Position numbers and translations under genes: made by a program. A DNA stretch of 64,000 nt, taken from Ruminococcus sp. GTDB lineage: Bacteria > Bacillota > Clostridia > Oscillospirales > Acutalibacteraceae. Of the stretch, positions 1-7,123 are shown piece after piece. The stretch lies in contig JAFQQF010000016.1 in NCBI GenBank assembly GCA_017411385.1, positions 141,448 to 205,447 on the forward strand, given 5' to 3'. The notes under the pieces were generated by a model, which searched no databases, was not told the origin of the DNA, and saw nothing but the letters and a program-made list of their open reading frames with translations. The stretch's first letter is position 1, and each line of letters opens with the position of its first letter.

Positions 1-295
1 CGCAAACAGCTACACAATTCATCCCGAAAGATTTGCAGGTGCTCTGCACACAGGCTTTATGGAGCAGAAGTTAGTTTCCATCGAACGTAATCAGGACAAA
101 TGCATCCTGTGCGGTCTTTGTGTACGTGCTTGTGACGAAGTAGCACAAAAGGGAATTTTAGGCTTTGTGGGCAGAGGCTTTGATACAGTAATCAAGCCCG
201 AATTCAACAATCCTGACACAATTGCAAACTGCAGAAACTGCCGCAAGTGTGCAGAGGTTTGCCCCACAGGTGCTCTCAGAATCCTTGATAAATAA
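1..295 (+). CDS. C-terminal part of a 2x[4Fe-4S] ferredoxin-domain oxidoreductase (partial)
   Basis: The reading frame is open from the window edge to the stop at 293-295, so only the last 97 or so residues of a longer protein are present. It carries two cysteine clusters, CILCGLCVRAC and CRNCRKCAEVC followed by PTGAL, the arrangement of a bacterial two-[4Fe-4S] ferredoxin domain of the kind found in NuoG, [FeFe] hydrogenase and formate dehydrogenase electron-input modules. The segment VGRGFDT between the clusters is also typical of that group. The catalytic part lies outside the window, so substrate cannot be named. An internal ATG at 59 exists but the upstream frame encodes plausible protein (IHPERFAGALHTGF), so this is read as a continuation, not a start. 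Confidence 0.75.
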   Translation, partial: ANSYTIHPERFAGALHTGFMEQKLVSIERNQDKCILCGLCVRACDEVAQKGILGFVGRGFDTVIKPEFNNPDTIANCRNCRKCAEVCPTGALRILDK

Positions 296-319
296 TATTT
301 AAATCTATAAGTTAATACA

Positions 320-359
320 CAAAAGCCACAGAAGACGCCTTAGTCCTCTGTGGCTTTTT
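320..359 (+). terminator. Hairpin terminator after the ferredoxin-domain gene (copy 1 of a duplicated hairpin)
   Basis: Arms aaaagccacaga and tctgtggctttt enclose a short loop and are followed by T residues. It lies 26 bases after the stop codon. A nearly identical copy is at 723-761. Confidence 0.75.
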
Positions 360-696
360 CATTCAATATAGTATTTATCCTCACACCACCGTGCAGGATT
401 ATTCTCAATATAATTCCACCTTACAGCATAATCTTTGTAATCGCGGATAATGTGGTCGTAGAAGGAACTCTGAAAAACTGTGTCACAAGAATATACCGCC
501 TTGCACTTGCGAGTTGTTAACGACTTATAGGCGCACATCACATCCGACAGCGCAGGGCAGGGGCTTGCCCCTGCCCTACGGAAATCCGCGACAGAATCTG
601 TCTTCTGTCCTTTGTGCATATCGTTACAAAGTACGCTCCGTGGGTGCTGTAATCAAAATCCTTAAGTCGGGTTGATTTTCTTTTTGGTAAATCCAT
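359..696 (-). pseudogene. Internally deleted REP-associated tyrosine transposase (RAYT / IS200-like Y1)
   Basis: Reading the minus strand from an ATG at 696 gives MDLPKRKSTRLKDFDYSTHG and then AYFVTICTKDRR, the characteristic N-terminus of Clostridia RAYT proteins. A second frame, open from 619 to the stop at 359-361, encodes the characteristic C-terminus (SLTTRKC, FQSSFYDHIIRDYKDY, WNYIENNPARW). The two pieces are in different frames and meet at a GC-rich palindrome near 554-577. The central part with the HUH (His-hydrophobic-His) metal site and the rest of the Y1 domain is absent, so the product cannot be an active transposase. Full-length members are about 150-250 residues; only about 110 residues are represented here. 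Confidence 0.8.
554..577. repeat. REP-like GC-rich palindrome inside the transposase remnant
   Basis: Perfect 11-base arms agggcaggggc and gcccctgccct separated by two bases. REP palindromes are the usual partners of RAYT transposases. Here the palindrome sits exactly where the N- and C-terminal frames of the remnant transposase meet, so it may mark the deletion junction. Confidence 0.7.
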
Positions 697-722
697 TTTT
701 ATCACCATAAGTAAACTGTCAC

Positions 723-761
723 AAAAGCCACAGAAGACGCCTTAGTCCTTTGTGGCTTTTA
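723..761. repeat. Second copy of the terminator-like hairpin flanking the transposase remnant
   Basis: The segment from acaaaagccacag to tgtggctttt repeats the hairpin of 320-359 with one base changed (cctt for cctc). The two copies are direct repeats about 400 bases apart and bracket the RAYT remnant, which suggests the hairpin was duplicated when the element arrived, or that the element carries it. Confidence 0.7.
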
Positions 762-784
762 GTTTTAATAATATTAATATGTAA

Positions 785-1003
785 TCAAGCGATGTCAACC
801 TTGCCGAATTTGAAGATATCCTCAACCTTCGCTTTGAGTGCATTGGAAATATCCATTGCAAGCTTCAGAGAAGGGTTATACTTGCCTTTTTCAAGTCTGC
901 CGATGGTTTCACGGCGAACACCAACCAGTTTGGCGAGCTCAGCTTGACTCATTTTGCACTTTTTGCGGTATTCTTTGATAAGCGTTGTCATTTTCTCAAC
1001 CAT
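785..1003 (-). CDS. Small XRE-family helix-turn-helix regulator
   Basis: The 72-residue product is almost wholly one XRE/Cro-type HTH domain: CKMSQAELAKLVGVRRETIGRLEKGKYNPSLKLAMDISNAL, with the usual Q-x-ELA and E-x-GKYNPSL signatures. Proteins of this size act as dimeric repressors, often of their own promoter. The ATG at 1003 is preceded by gagagga at good spacing; an internal ATG four codons on would give the more usual MTTLIKEYRKK start. A strong promoter and a 16-base perfect palindrome lie just upstream (1043-1086), which fits autoregulation. The gene ends just before the hairpin at 723-761. Target genes are unknown. Confidence 0.85.
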   Translation of the reverse strand: MVEKMTTLIKEYRKKCKMSQAELAKLVGVRRETIGRLEKGKYNPSLKLAMDISNALKAKVEDIFKFGKVDIA

Positions 1004-1042
1004 AAACCATACTCCTCTCTTGTTTTTTCAAATCCATATACC

Positions 1043-1086
1043 TATACATCTATGTATATTATATCTGAGAAAAGTTCAGATGTCAA
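1043..1086 (-). promoter_or_regulatory. Sigma-70 type promoter with overlapping palindromic operator for the XRE gene
   Basis: On the minus strand, TTGACA (1086-1081), a 17-base spacer and TATAAT (1063-1058) form a near-perfect promoter. The perfect palindrome TATACATCTATGTATA (1043-1058) starts inside the -10 box and covers the start point, where an XRE repressor would block transcription. Confidence 0.75.
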
Positions 1087-1104
1087 CGTGAGAGTTTGCT
1101 GTAG

Positions 1105-1236
1105 CTATTTTTTCCTTTTCATTTTTTTATAAATGTTGTATGGTAAAGTTATCAATTTCCAAATACCTAAAAAAATTGAAGCAATAAGATAAAAAGGGAA
1201 CAAAAGACCCTCTTTAACTTGCCAAAACTCCGGCAT
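1105..1236 (-). CDS. Predicted 43-residue single-pass membrane peptide
   Basis: An ATG at 1236-1234 preceded by aaagggtgat (a strong ribosome binding site, 4 bases away) opens a frame of 43 codons ending TAG at 1107-1105. The product starts MPEFWQVKEG, has a hydrophobic stretch of about 20 residues (LLFPFYLIASIFLGIWKLI) and ends in a basic tail (YKKMKRKK), so it is expected to sit in the membrane with a positively charged cytoplasmic end. No family is recognised. It is divergent from the ribbon-helix-helix gene at 1347 and the two probably share a control region (1265-1335). Confidence 0.55.
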   Translation of the reverse strand: MPEFWQVKEGLLFPFYLIASIFLGIWKLITLPYNIYKKMKRKK

Positions 1237-1264
1237 ACTAATCACCCTTTATTAGTATAGCACT

Positions 1265-1335
1265 TATGCATTGCAAGTGCAATGCATATTTTTACTATTT
1301 GAAATTGTACACTAAAAGCAATACAAATGTATTGC
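1265..1335. promoter_or_regulatory. Two inverted repeats in the divergent promoter region of the RHH gene
   Basis: The first inverted repeat has arms tatgcattgc and gcaatgcata around aagt (1265-1288). The second has arms gcaatac and gtattgc around aaat (1318-1335). The first overlaps a plausible plus-strand promoter (TTGCAA 1271-1276, 16-base spacer, TACTAT 1293-1298) and lies upstream of a minus-strand TATACT (1259-1254) for the small membrane peptide. The second lies just before the ribosome binding site of the RHH gene. Both arms share the core GCAAT, as expected for operators of one protein. Confidence 0.6.
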
Positions 1336-1346
1336 GAGGTAAATTT

Positions 1347-1514
1347 ATGGGCAAGTTTAAAATACCGTCTGTTCCGCCAACCACCAACAAAACCATTCGT
1401 TTTCCTAATGATGTTATTGAACAAATAGAAAAAGCAATTCAAGGCAAGGACTGTACTTTTTCAGCCTTTGTAATTGCGGCAGTCCGCTCTGCACTTGAAG
1501 ACATCGATGAATAA
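1347..1514 (+). CDS. Small ribbon-helix-helix (CopG/Arc-like) DNA-binding protein
   Basis: The start is the ATG at 1347, placed by gaggt 7 bases upstream; the longer frame from 1266 runs through the operator region and lacks a binding site. The 55-residue product has a polar N-terminus, then NKTIRFPNDVIEQIEKAIQG and a second helix (CTFSAFVIAAVRSALED), matching the beta-strand plus two-helix layout of dimeric RHH repressors. Proteins like this are annotated in Firmicutes as YlcI/YnfO-type small proteins. Inverted repeats directly upstream suggest it binds its own promoter and that of the divergent membrane peptide. Whether the pair forms a toxin-antitoxin unit is not shown. Confidence 0.7.
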   Translation: MGKFKIPSVPPTTNKTIRFPNDVIEQIEKAIQGKDCTFSAFVIAAVRSALEDIDE

Positions 1515-1517
1515 ACC

Positions 1518-1550
1518 ACACCCTGCAGAAATTTTCTCTGCAGGGTGTTT
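1518..1550. terminator. Bidirectional terminator between the RHH gene and the 2-hydroxyacid dehydrogenase
   Basis: Arms acaccctgcag and ctgcagggtgt with a T-rich loop; T residues follow on the plus strand. The genes on either side are convergent. Confidence 0.8.
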
Positions 1551-1554
1551 GTAT

Positions 1555-2502
1555 TTACACTATTCTGTTGTGGATTTCACCACTAAAAAATCTTGTGATA
1601 TTCTCTGCCATCATTCTCACACAACGGGCACGCGCCTCGGCACTGCCCCAACCCATATGAGGTGTCAGGCAGACATTGTCATAGTCCTTGATTTCATAGA
1701 AAGGATGGTCCTCACCGAAGGGCTCAACTGAATATACATCTACACCCAAAGCTCCTATTTTGCCTGCCTTTATGGCATCGGCAAGAGCCTTTTCGTCAGT
1801 AACTGCACCGCGTGCTGTGTTTACAACCACAGCGGTCTTCTTCATACTCTCGATTCTTTCCTTTGTAAGTATACCTCTTGTGGAGTCTGACAAGGGAAGA
1901 TGGATTGAAAGTATATCCGCCTCCCTGCACAGAGTGTCGATATCTGCAAGAGGGAAGTCACCCTCCTGCTTTCTTCTGCATACAAGCACCTTGCAACCCA
2001 AAGCCTGTGCCACCTTTGCAACCGCTGTGCCGATTGCACCGCCGCCCAGCACTCCCCAGGTCATAGAGGAAACCTCGTGATACACAGGGCTTAATTTATT
2101 TGCAACCCCGCTTTTAGAGTATTCACCCGAGCGAACAAACTCTCGGTAAACATTCAGGTGAGTTACTAAAGAAAGTGCCATGGAAACCGTAACCTGAGCA
2201 ACACTGTCCGTAGAATATCCCGGCACGTTGCAAAGTGCAATTCCTTTTTTCTGTAAATATGCAGTATCAATGTTATCATAGCCTGTAGCGGCAACGCAGA
2301 TAAGCTTTAGGCGTTCTGCTCCGGCAAGGGTTACCTCGTTAAGCTTTATTTTGTTTGTAACTATAACCTCTGCATCCCTTACTCTTTCATAAACCAACTC
2401 CAAAGGGGTAGTGGGATACTCGGCACACTCGCCAAGATTGTATATGGGGGTAAGGTCTATGTCATCACCCAGAGTACTTTTGTCAAGGATTACTATTTTC
2501 AT
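1555..2502 (-). CDS. D-isomer-specific 2-hydroxyacid dehydrogenase (hydroxypyruvate/glycerate dehydrogenase-like)
   Basis: The 315-residue protein has the full two-domain layout of the D-2-hydroxyacid dehydrogenases, which reduce 2-oxoacids with NAD(P)H in the cytoplasm. The Rossmann motif is WGVLGGGAIGTAVAKVAQALG (about 148-168). The catalytic residues are in their usual contexts: Arg in VVNTARGAVTDE, Glu in VDVYSVEPF, and His in LTPHMGWGS. The ATG is preceded by aaaggagtg. Length is normal. The closest described group by eye is glycerate/hydroxypyruvate reductase, but lactate or other 2-oxoacid substrates cannot be excluded. It is a single-gene unit between terminators. Confidence 0.88.
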   Translation of the reverse strand: MKIVILDKSTLGDDIDLTPIYNLGECAEYPTTPLELVYERVRDAEVIVTNKIKLNEVTLAGAERLKLICVAATGYDNIDTAYLQKKGIALCNVPGYSTDSVAQVTVSMALSLVTHLNVYREFVRSGEYSKSGVANKLSPVYHEVSSMTWGVLGGGAIGTAVAKVAQALGCKVLVCRRKQEGDFPLADIDTLCREADILSIHLPLSDSTRGILTKERIESMKKTAVVVNTARGAVTDEKALADAIKAGKIGALGVDVYSVEPFGEDHPFYEIKDYDNVCLTPHMGWGSAEARARCVRMMAENITRFFSGEIHNRIV

Positions 2503-2571
2503 AAGCTACACTCCTTTTGCTTCTTTCATTATAGTGTATCTTTTCTCTCTCGGCAACTATTTTATCAAAAA

Positions 2572-2602
2572 ACAGCGCTCGTTTACATCAAACGAACGCT
2601 GT
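2572..2602 (-). terminator. Terminator downstream of serS
   Basis: Inverted arms of 13 bases with one mismatch (acagcgctcgttt / aaacgaacgctgt); on the minus strand the stem is followed by a T run. Confidence 0.8.
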
Positions 2603-2619
2603 AGTTTTTGTTATGGGAA

Positions 2620-3909
2620 TTAGTTTTTAGGGAGCATTTTCTCCATACCGCCCATATAAGGACGCAGAGCCTCGGGAATGTTCACAGAGCCGTCAGCATT
2701 AAGGTTGTTCTCAAGGAATGCAATGAGCATTCTGGGAGGAGCAACAACTGTGTTGTTGAGGGTGTGTGCAAAGTACTTGCCGTTTTCCTTGGAGTTAACG
2801 CGGATTCTCAGTCTTCTTGCCTGTGCGTCGCCAAGATTTGAGCAGCTGCCTACCTCAAAGTACTTCTGCTGTCTGGGGGACCAAGCCTCAACGTCAATGG
2901 ACTTCACCTTAAGGTCTGCAAGGTCGCCTGAGCAACACTCAAGTGTTCTTACGGGGATATCCAAGCTTCTGAACAAATCAACTGTGTTCTGCCAGAGCTT
3001 ATCAAACCACATCATAGAATCCTCGGGCTTACAAACAACAATCATTTCCTGCTTTTCGAACTGATGAATTCTGTATACGCCACGTTCCTCAATGCCATGA
3101 GCACCCTTTTCCTTACGGAAGCAGGGGGAATAGCTTGTGAGTGTGTAGGGGAGCTCTTCCTCTTTGTTCATGGTATCAATGAACTTACCAATCATGGAAT
3201 GCTCGCTGGTACCGATAAGGTAAAGGTCCTCGCCTTCAATCTTATACATCATAGAGTCCATCTCTGCAAAGCTCATAACACCTGTAACAACGTCAGAGCG
3301 AATCATAAAGGGAGGCACGCAATAGGTAAAGCCTCTGTCAATCATAAAGTCGCGTGCATAGGAAATAACTGCAGAGTGAAGTCTTGCAATATCACCCATA
3401 AGATAGTAGAAGCCGTTGCCTGCTACCTTTCTTGCACTGTCAAGGTCGATTCCGCAGAATCTCTCCATAATATCTGTGTGGTAGGGAACCTCAAAATCAG
3501 GTGTGAAGGCTTCGCCGTAACGCTGAACCTCAACGTTTTCGGAGTCGTCTTTTCCAATGGGAACTGACTCATCAATGATGTTTGGGATAGTCATCATAAT
3601 TGTCTTGACCTTCTCGGAAAGCTCTGCCTCCTGTGCTTCGAGCTCTGCAAGTCGCTCGCCCTGAGAAGTAACAAGAACCTTCATAGCCTCTGCTTCTTCT
3701 CTGAGTCCCTTGCCCATCAGAGCACCGATTTCCTTAGAGTGCTTGTTTCTCTGCGCTCTCAGCTCGTCTGCTTCTTTCTTAGCAGCACGGCTTAACTTAT
3801 CAAGCTCGATAACCTCGTCAACAAGGGGAAGCTTGCTGTCCTGAAACTTTTTGCGGATATTTTCCTTTACAACATCGGGATTTTCTCTCAAAAATTTAAT
3901 GTCTAACAT
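2620..3909 (-). CDS. serS: Seryl-tRNA synthetase
   Basis: This class II synthetase charges tRNA-Ser (and tRNA-Sec where present) with serine. The N-terminal part (about 1-105) is the long antiparallel coiled coil that binds the tRNA variable arm, rich in Lys/Glu (KAAKKEADELRAQRNKHSKEI). The catalytic domain shows motif 2 (SPCFRKEKGAHGIEERGVYRIHQFEKQE) and motif 3 (LNNTVVAPPRMLIAFLENN). At 429 residues the length is normal. The ATG follows gaggag at 9 bases. It lies 63 bases downstream of parB in the same direction; no T-box leader fits in that space, so it is probably transcribed with or just after the par genes. Confidence 0.97.
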   Translation of the reverse strand: MLDIKFLRENPDVVKENIRKKFQDSKLPLVDEVIELDKLSRAAKKEADELRAQRNKHSKEIGALMGKGLREEAEAMKVLVTSQGERLAELEAQEAELSEKVKTIMMTIPNIIDESVPIGKDDSENVEVQRYGEAFTPDFEVPYHTDIMERFCGIDLDSARKVAGNGFYYLMGDIARLHSAVISYARDFMIDRGFTYCVPPFMIRSDVVTGVMSFAEMDSMMYKIEGEDLYLIGTSEHSMIGKFIDTMNKEEELPYTLTSYSPCFRKEKGAHGIEERGVYRIHQFEKQEMIVVCKPEDSMMWFDKLWQNTVDLFRSLDIPVRTLECCSGDLADLKVKSIDVEAWSPRQQKYFEVGSCSNLGDAQARRLRIRVNSKENGKYFAHTLNNTVVAPPRMLIAFLENNLNADGSVNIPEALRPYMGGMEKMLPKN

Positions 3910-3972
3910 TTTTATTACTCCTCGTTTTAATATATTAGAACAACTGTTTGCTGTATTATTACTTCATTTTCT

Positions 3973-4830
3973 TTAATCTTTATTTCCAAAGATATTTGCA
4001 AAGCTTGTAAGCTCTTCATCGGAGTAGAATTCTATGGTCAGAACTCCGCCCTTACCGCTTTTAGACTTGGAAACCGTAACCTTTCTGCCAAGGTTTTCGG
4101 TCATTGCCATTTCAACCTCTGTGTAATAATGAGGTTTTGTAACCTTGACTGCGGATTTCTTCTTTTTCTCACTCTGAGGCTTGCAGAGCTTTTCGGTTTC
4201 TCTCACCGAAAGCCCTCTTTCCACAATTTCCTCTGCAAAAGAACAAATAACGTCAGGGTCTTCCAATGCCGCCAAGGCTCTTGCATGGCCTGCTGAAAGC
4301 TTACCCTCAGAAACAAGTGCCTGCACATACTCGGGAAGCTTCAATATTCTCAGAGCATTTGCCACTACGGGTCGGGATTTGCCAACAGCAGTTGCAACCT
4401 CCTCCTGAGTAAGTCCGTGGGTTTCCATAAGTGTACGATAGCCCTGTGCTTCTTCTATCGCATTCAGATTTTCTCTCTGCAGATTTTCAATGAGAGCTAT
4501 CTCCATTGTCTGCAAATCATCCAAATCGCGGATAATTGCAGGAATTTCCGTGAGTCCTGCTATTCTGGAGGCTCTGTATCTTCTCTCTCCGGCTACAATC
4601 TGATACCCGCCGCCAAACACAGGGCGAACCAGTATGGGCTGGAGCACACCGTGCTCGCGGATACTGTCAGAAAGCTGTAAAAGAGCTTCTTCGTCAAACT
4701 CTGTACGGGGCTGTTCACGGTTAGGCTCCACGTCTTCAATCTTGAGAGAAACCGCACCCGAGCCTGATTCGCTTTCGTTTTCAAGGTAAATTGCGTCAAG
4801 ACGCTTACCGAGTCCGCCTTTTTTTGCCAT
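3973..4830 (-). CDS. parB: Chromosome-partitioning protein ParB (Spo0J), CTPase DNA clamp
   Basis: ParB loads at parS sites near the origin, closes as a CTP-dependent clamp, spreads, and recruits SMC/ParA. The 285-residue product has the N-terminal CTP-binding motifs GERRYRAS (81-88) and ENLQREN (115-121), a central HTH (TQEEVATAVGKSRPVVANALRIL, about 141-163) for parS recognition, and a C-terminal dimerisation domain. It overlaps nothing but follows parA by one base, so the pair is translationally coupled. Three perfect parS sites are in this window (6053, 8221, 9746). A second ParB-family gene (Noc-like) is 1.2 kb upstream. Confidence 0.95.
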   Translation of the reverse strand: MAKKGGLGKRLDAIYLENESESGSGAVSLKIEDVEPNREQPRTEFDEEALLQLSDSIREHGVLQPILVRPVFGGGYQIVAGERRYRASRIAGLTEIPAIIRDLDDLQTMEIALIENLQRENLNAIEEAQGYRTLMETHGLTQEEVATAVGKSRPVVANALRILKLPEYVQALVSEGKLSAGHARALAALEDPDVICSFAEEIVERGLSVRETEKLCKPQSEKKKKSAVKVTKPHYYTEVEMAMTENLGRKVTVSKSKSGKGGVLTIEFYSDEELTSFANIFGNKD

Positions 4831-4831
4831 A

Positions 4832-5599
4832 TCAAGCCCTCTCTTTCTTCATTATCTCTTTTGCAAGGTTAAGATACGCTTCTGAACCCTTGCATGTAAT
4901 ATCGTAGTAAATAACAGGATAACCGTAGCTTGGTGCCTCTGAAATTCGCACACCTCTTGGAATAGGAGTGGAGTAAACCTTGCGGGGGAAGTACTTCTTA
5001 ACCTCATTTACAACCTGCTGAGTCAAATTGAGTCTGCCGTCATACATAGTGAGTATAACTCCCTCAACATCAAGGTATGGGTTGTAAACCCTCTTGACTC
5101 TGCGGATGGTGTTCATAAGCTGTGCAAGACCCTCCAATGCGTAGTATTCACATTGAATAGGGATAAGCACCGTATCTGTGCAGGTCAGCGCATTGACAGT
5201 CACAAGTCCCAAAGAGGGAGGGCAGTCAATAAAAATGTAGTCGTAATCAGCCTTTACTGGCAGTACCGCATTTTTGAGTATAGCCTCGCGCTTCTCTCTG
5301 TCTGCAATCTCAAGCTCTGCCGCCGCTAAATCGAGGCTTGAAGGAATCACCGAAAGATTCTTGAATTTTGTTTCAATAATGCATTCAGATGCCTTTTTAT
5401 CGTTAACAAGAATGTCGTATGTAGAATATTTTGCACTTCTTCTGTCAATGCCCACACCGCTTGTTGCATTGCCCTGAGGATCAATGTCAATAAGCAGAGT
5501 TTTCTTGCCAAAATATCCGAACGCCGCCGCCAGATTAACAGCAGAGGTAGTTTTTCCGACTCCGCCTTTCTGGTTGGAAACTGCAATTATCTTAGCCAA
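4832..5599 (-). CDS. parA: ParA/Soj chromosome-partitioning ATPase
   Basis: A deviant Walker A motif KGGVGKTT (11-18), the LLIDIDPQGNAT segment and the Walker B-like FIDCPPSLG identify a ParA-type ATPase, which works with ParB in origin segregation and, in Bacillus, tunes DnaA. I place the start at the TTG at 5599-5597 (MAKIIAVSNQKGG). It is preceded at 5 bases by aaaggtgat, a full match to the 16S anti-Shine-Dalgarno. An in-frame GTG at 5608 lies inside that binding site, so the three-codon-longer reading is unlikely. The gene is one base from parB. A Noc-site-like palindrome (5609-5622) lies immediately upstream. Confidence 0.95.
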   Translation of the reverse strand: MAKIIAVSNQKGGVGKTTSAVNLAAAFGYFGKKTLLIDIDPQGNATSGVGIDRRSAKYSTYDILVNDKKASECIIETKFKNLSVIPSSLDLAAAELEIADREKREAILKNAVLPVKADYDYIFIDCPPSLGLVTVNALTCTDTVLIPIQCEYYALEGLAQLMNTIRRVKRVYNPYLDVEGVILTMYDGRLNLTQQVVNEVKKYFPRKVYSTPIPRGVRISEAPSYGYPVIYYDITCKGSEAYLNLAKEIMKKERA

Positions 5600-5608
5600 A
5601 TATATCAC

Positions 5609-5622
5609 CTTTCCAAGGAAAT
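5609..5622. promoter_or_regulatory. Palindrome resembling a Noc-binding site, upstream of parA
   Basis: CTTTCCAAGGAAAT matches 11 of 14 bases of the Bacillus Noc site ATTTCCCGGGAAAT, differing at the first base and the two central positions; the flanking TTTCC/GGAAA arms are intact. The same palindrome, with its first base also matching, recurs at 15671-15684. Assignment as a Noc site is inference. Confidence 0.4.
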
Positions 5623-6052
5623 AGTAGTAAAAAGTAAATCTAAAGTTAATTTTACCACAGTTACGACCAAAATAAAAGTATTTTTGCAGAAAAACCTATA
5701 AATGTTTATGAGAAAGTGTTTGTTAACTGTTATAAATCAATGGATTTACACAGCTGCGTCCGTATGCGCTTCTGTGTCACGCACACTATGGACTCCGCTA
5801 TCCCTAAAAAATGCTCACAGTCCTCTGATTTGTCTGTACGGATTTATGCATAATAAAATCCGTACTTTTCGGCAAATCCGCCGTCCCATGGCATTTTTTA
5901 TGGCTGTGTCCGTGTGCGCTTCTGATAAAATGCCAAAAGACGCACGGTATTTCTACCGCACGCCTTTTGGCAAGGGGTTCAGATAAGGAAATGGGTATGA
6001 GTGGACGGATGCTTTCGCATCCTAAGGGGAAAGCTCTTTTAATAAACACTTA
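5623..6052. other. Non-coding stretch between parA and noc with repeats and hairpins
   Basis: No convincing gene is present; the two open frames here (plus 5702-5986, minus 5804-6049) have no ribosome binding site or recognisable protein features. The stretch holds an imperfect direct repeat, gctgcgtccgtatgcgcttc near 5751 and gctgtgtccgtgtgcgcttc near 5901, a hairpin with 10-base arms gtacggattt/aaatccgtac (5836-5865), and an imperfect 18-base-arm hairpin gccaaaag...cttttggc (about 5931-5971). In most relatives noc and parA are close neighbours, so this looks like inserted or decayed sequence. Confidence 0.4.
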
Positions 6053-6068
6053 TGTTTCACGTGAAACA
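6053..6068. promoter_or_regulatory. parS centromere site (ParB-binding)
   Basis: TGTTTCACGTGAAACA, a perfect 16-base match to the conserved parS sequence. It is 15 bases downstream of the noc stop codon. Confidence 0.95.
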
Positions 6069-6083
6069 TTCAGAAGCACCGAG

Positions 6084-6932
6084 TTATGCAGTCTTAGGCT
6101 TGCTTCTGTGTGCCTGCATCTGTTTGGTAGCTTCGCTTTTGGGGATTTTTACTGTGTATTCTATGTATTCTTCGGTTTCAGACTTCTTTGCTACTGCATT
6201 TATGCCCGAAAGCCTCATAGTATCTACTGCTTTATTAATTGTATTTACAAATATCCGAACATCGCGGACAATGAACTTTTTATCCTGAGAGGGAGAGGCT
6301 GTCACCGTTTCCCGACAAAGGAGCTTAACTACTATGTCCTCCGTGTCCTTGGCACTCAGGTTTTCTGCCACAATTCTGCTGAGTACTTCTTTGCGAATTT
6401 CTTCATCATCTATTCTCAGTAGTGCTCTTGCGTGCCTTTCGGAAAGACCTGCCTGCAAAATCCAGTCCTGTTCTTCCATAGAAAGCTTTAGAAGCCTTAG
6501 TTTGTTTGCCACTGTGGACTGCTTTTTGCCGAGGCGGATTGCCGCTTCTTCTTGAGTAAGTCCGTATTTTCTGATAAGTCGGCTGATTCCTCTTGCTTCT
6601 TCAAACATGTTAAGGTCAGCGCGCTGGATATTTTCAAGAAGGGCGAATATTGCGGATTCCTTATCGGTGCACCTTATAAGCACACAGGGAACCTTTGTAA
6701 GCCCTGCAAGCACCGCGGCACGCAATCTGCGTTCACCTGCAACAAGCTCATATTCTGTCTGACTGAGCTTTCTCACCGTCAAAGGTTGCAATATTCCGTT
6801 TGTGGAGATTGACTGAGATAAAAGCCTCAGTTCATCCTCGTCAAAGGATTTTCTCGGTTGGGTTTTATTAGGACGTATTTGTATTGTAGGTATCTCAAGA
6901 ACTCTGTTTTCTTCTTTTGAGAGGAATTTCAT
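6084..6932 (-). CDS. noc: Nucleoid occlusion protein Noc-like ParB paralogue
   Basis: This 282-residue protein has the ParB fold layout: N-terminal CTP motifs GERRLRA (66-72) and ENIQRADLN (100-108), and an HTH (TQEEAAIRLGKKQSTVANKLRLL, about 126-148). The recognition helix sequence KKQSTVANKLR differs from that of the parB product (KSRPVVANALR); QSTVANKLR is typical of Noc, which binds its own palindromic sites (NBS) and blocks division over the nucleoid. Its position next to rsmG and upstream of parA/parB is the Bacillus gene order gidB-noc-soj-spo0J. I choose the ATG at 6932 (MKFLSKEENR) with ggggtga upstream; an in-frame GTG at 6947 is an alternative. Confidence 0.85.
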   Translation of the reverse strand: MKFLSKEENRVLEIPTIQIRPNKTQPRKSFDEDELRLLSQSISTNGILQPLTVRKLSQTEYELVAGERRLRAAVLAGLTKVPCVLIRCTDKESAIFALLENIQRADLNMFEEARGISRLIRKYGLTQEEAAIRLGKKQSTVANKLRLLKLSMEEQDWILQAGLSERHARALLRIDDEEIRKEVLSRIVAENLSAKDTEDIVVKLLCRETVTASPSQDKKFIVRDVRIFVNTINKAVDTMRLSGINAVAKKSETEEYIEYTVKIPKSEATKQMQAHRSKPKTA

Positions 6933-7084
6933 TCTTTCACCCCACACATCCTGTTTGAGTCCCGAGGTTGTTCCCCTGACTGTGAATATATTCTAACACA
7001 GTGCTGGCTTGTTATTCTGTCGTTATTTGAGCAAGTTTTTGGGGATTTTCTCGCATTTTCAATGCAAAAATGTCGATATAAATA

Positions 7085-7114
7085 CAAAAACACCTCTCAA
7101 AACGAGAGGTGTCG
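7085..7114 (-). terminator. Terminator downstream of rsmG
   Basis: Arms acacctctc and gagaggtgt; on the minus strand the stem is followed by TTTTTG. It separates rsmG from noc, so noc probably has its own promoter in 6948-7084, though I cannot pick one with confidence. Confidence 0.8.
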
Positions 7115-7123
7115 GCTTATAAG

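Noticed and set aside
3064-3567. Plus-strand frame of 167 codons opposite serS
   Set aside because: It is the antisense of a clear seryl-tRNA synthetase, with no ribosome binding site and no protein features.
5702-6049. Two overlapping frames (plus 5702-5986, minus 5804-6049) between parA and noc
   Set aside because: Neither has a binding site, plausible composition or recognisable domain; the region is repeat-rich.
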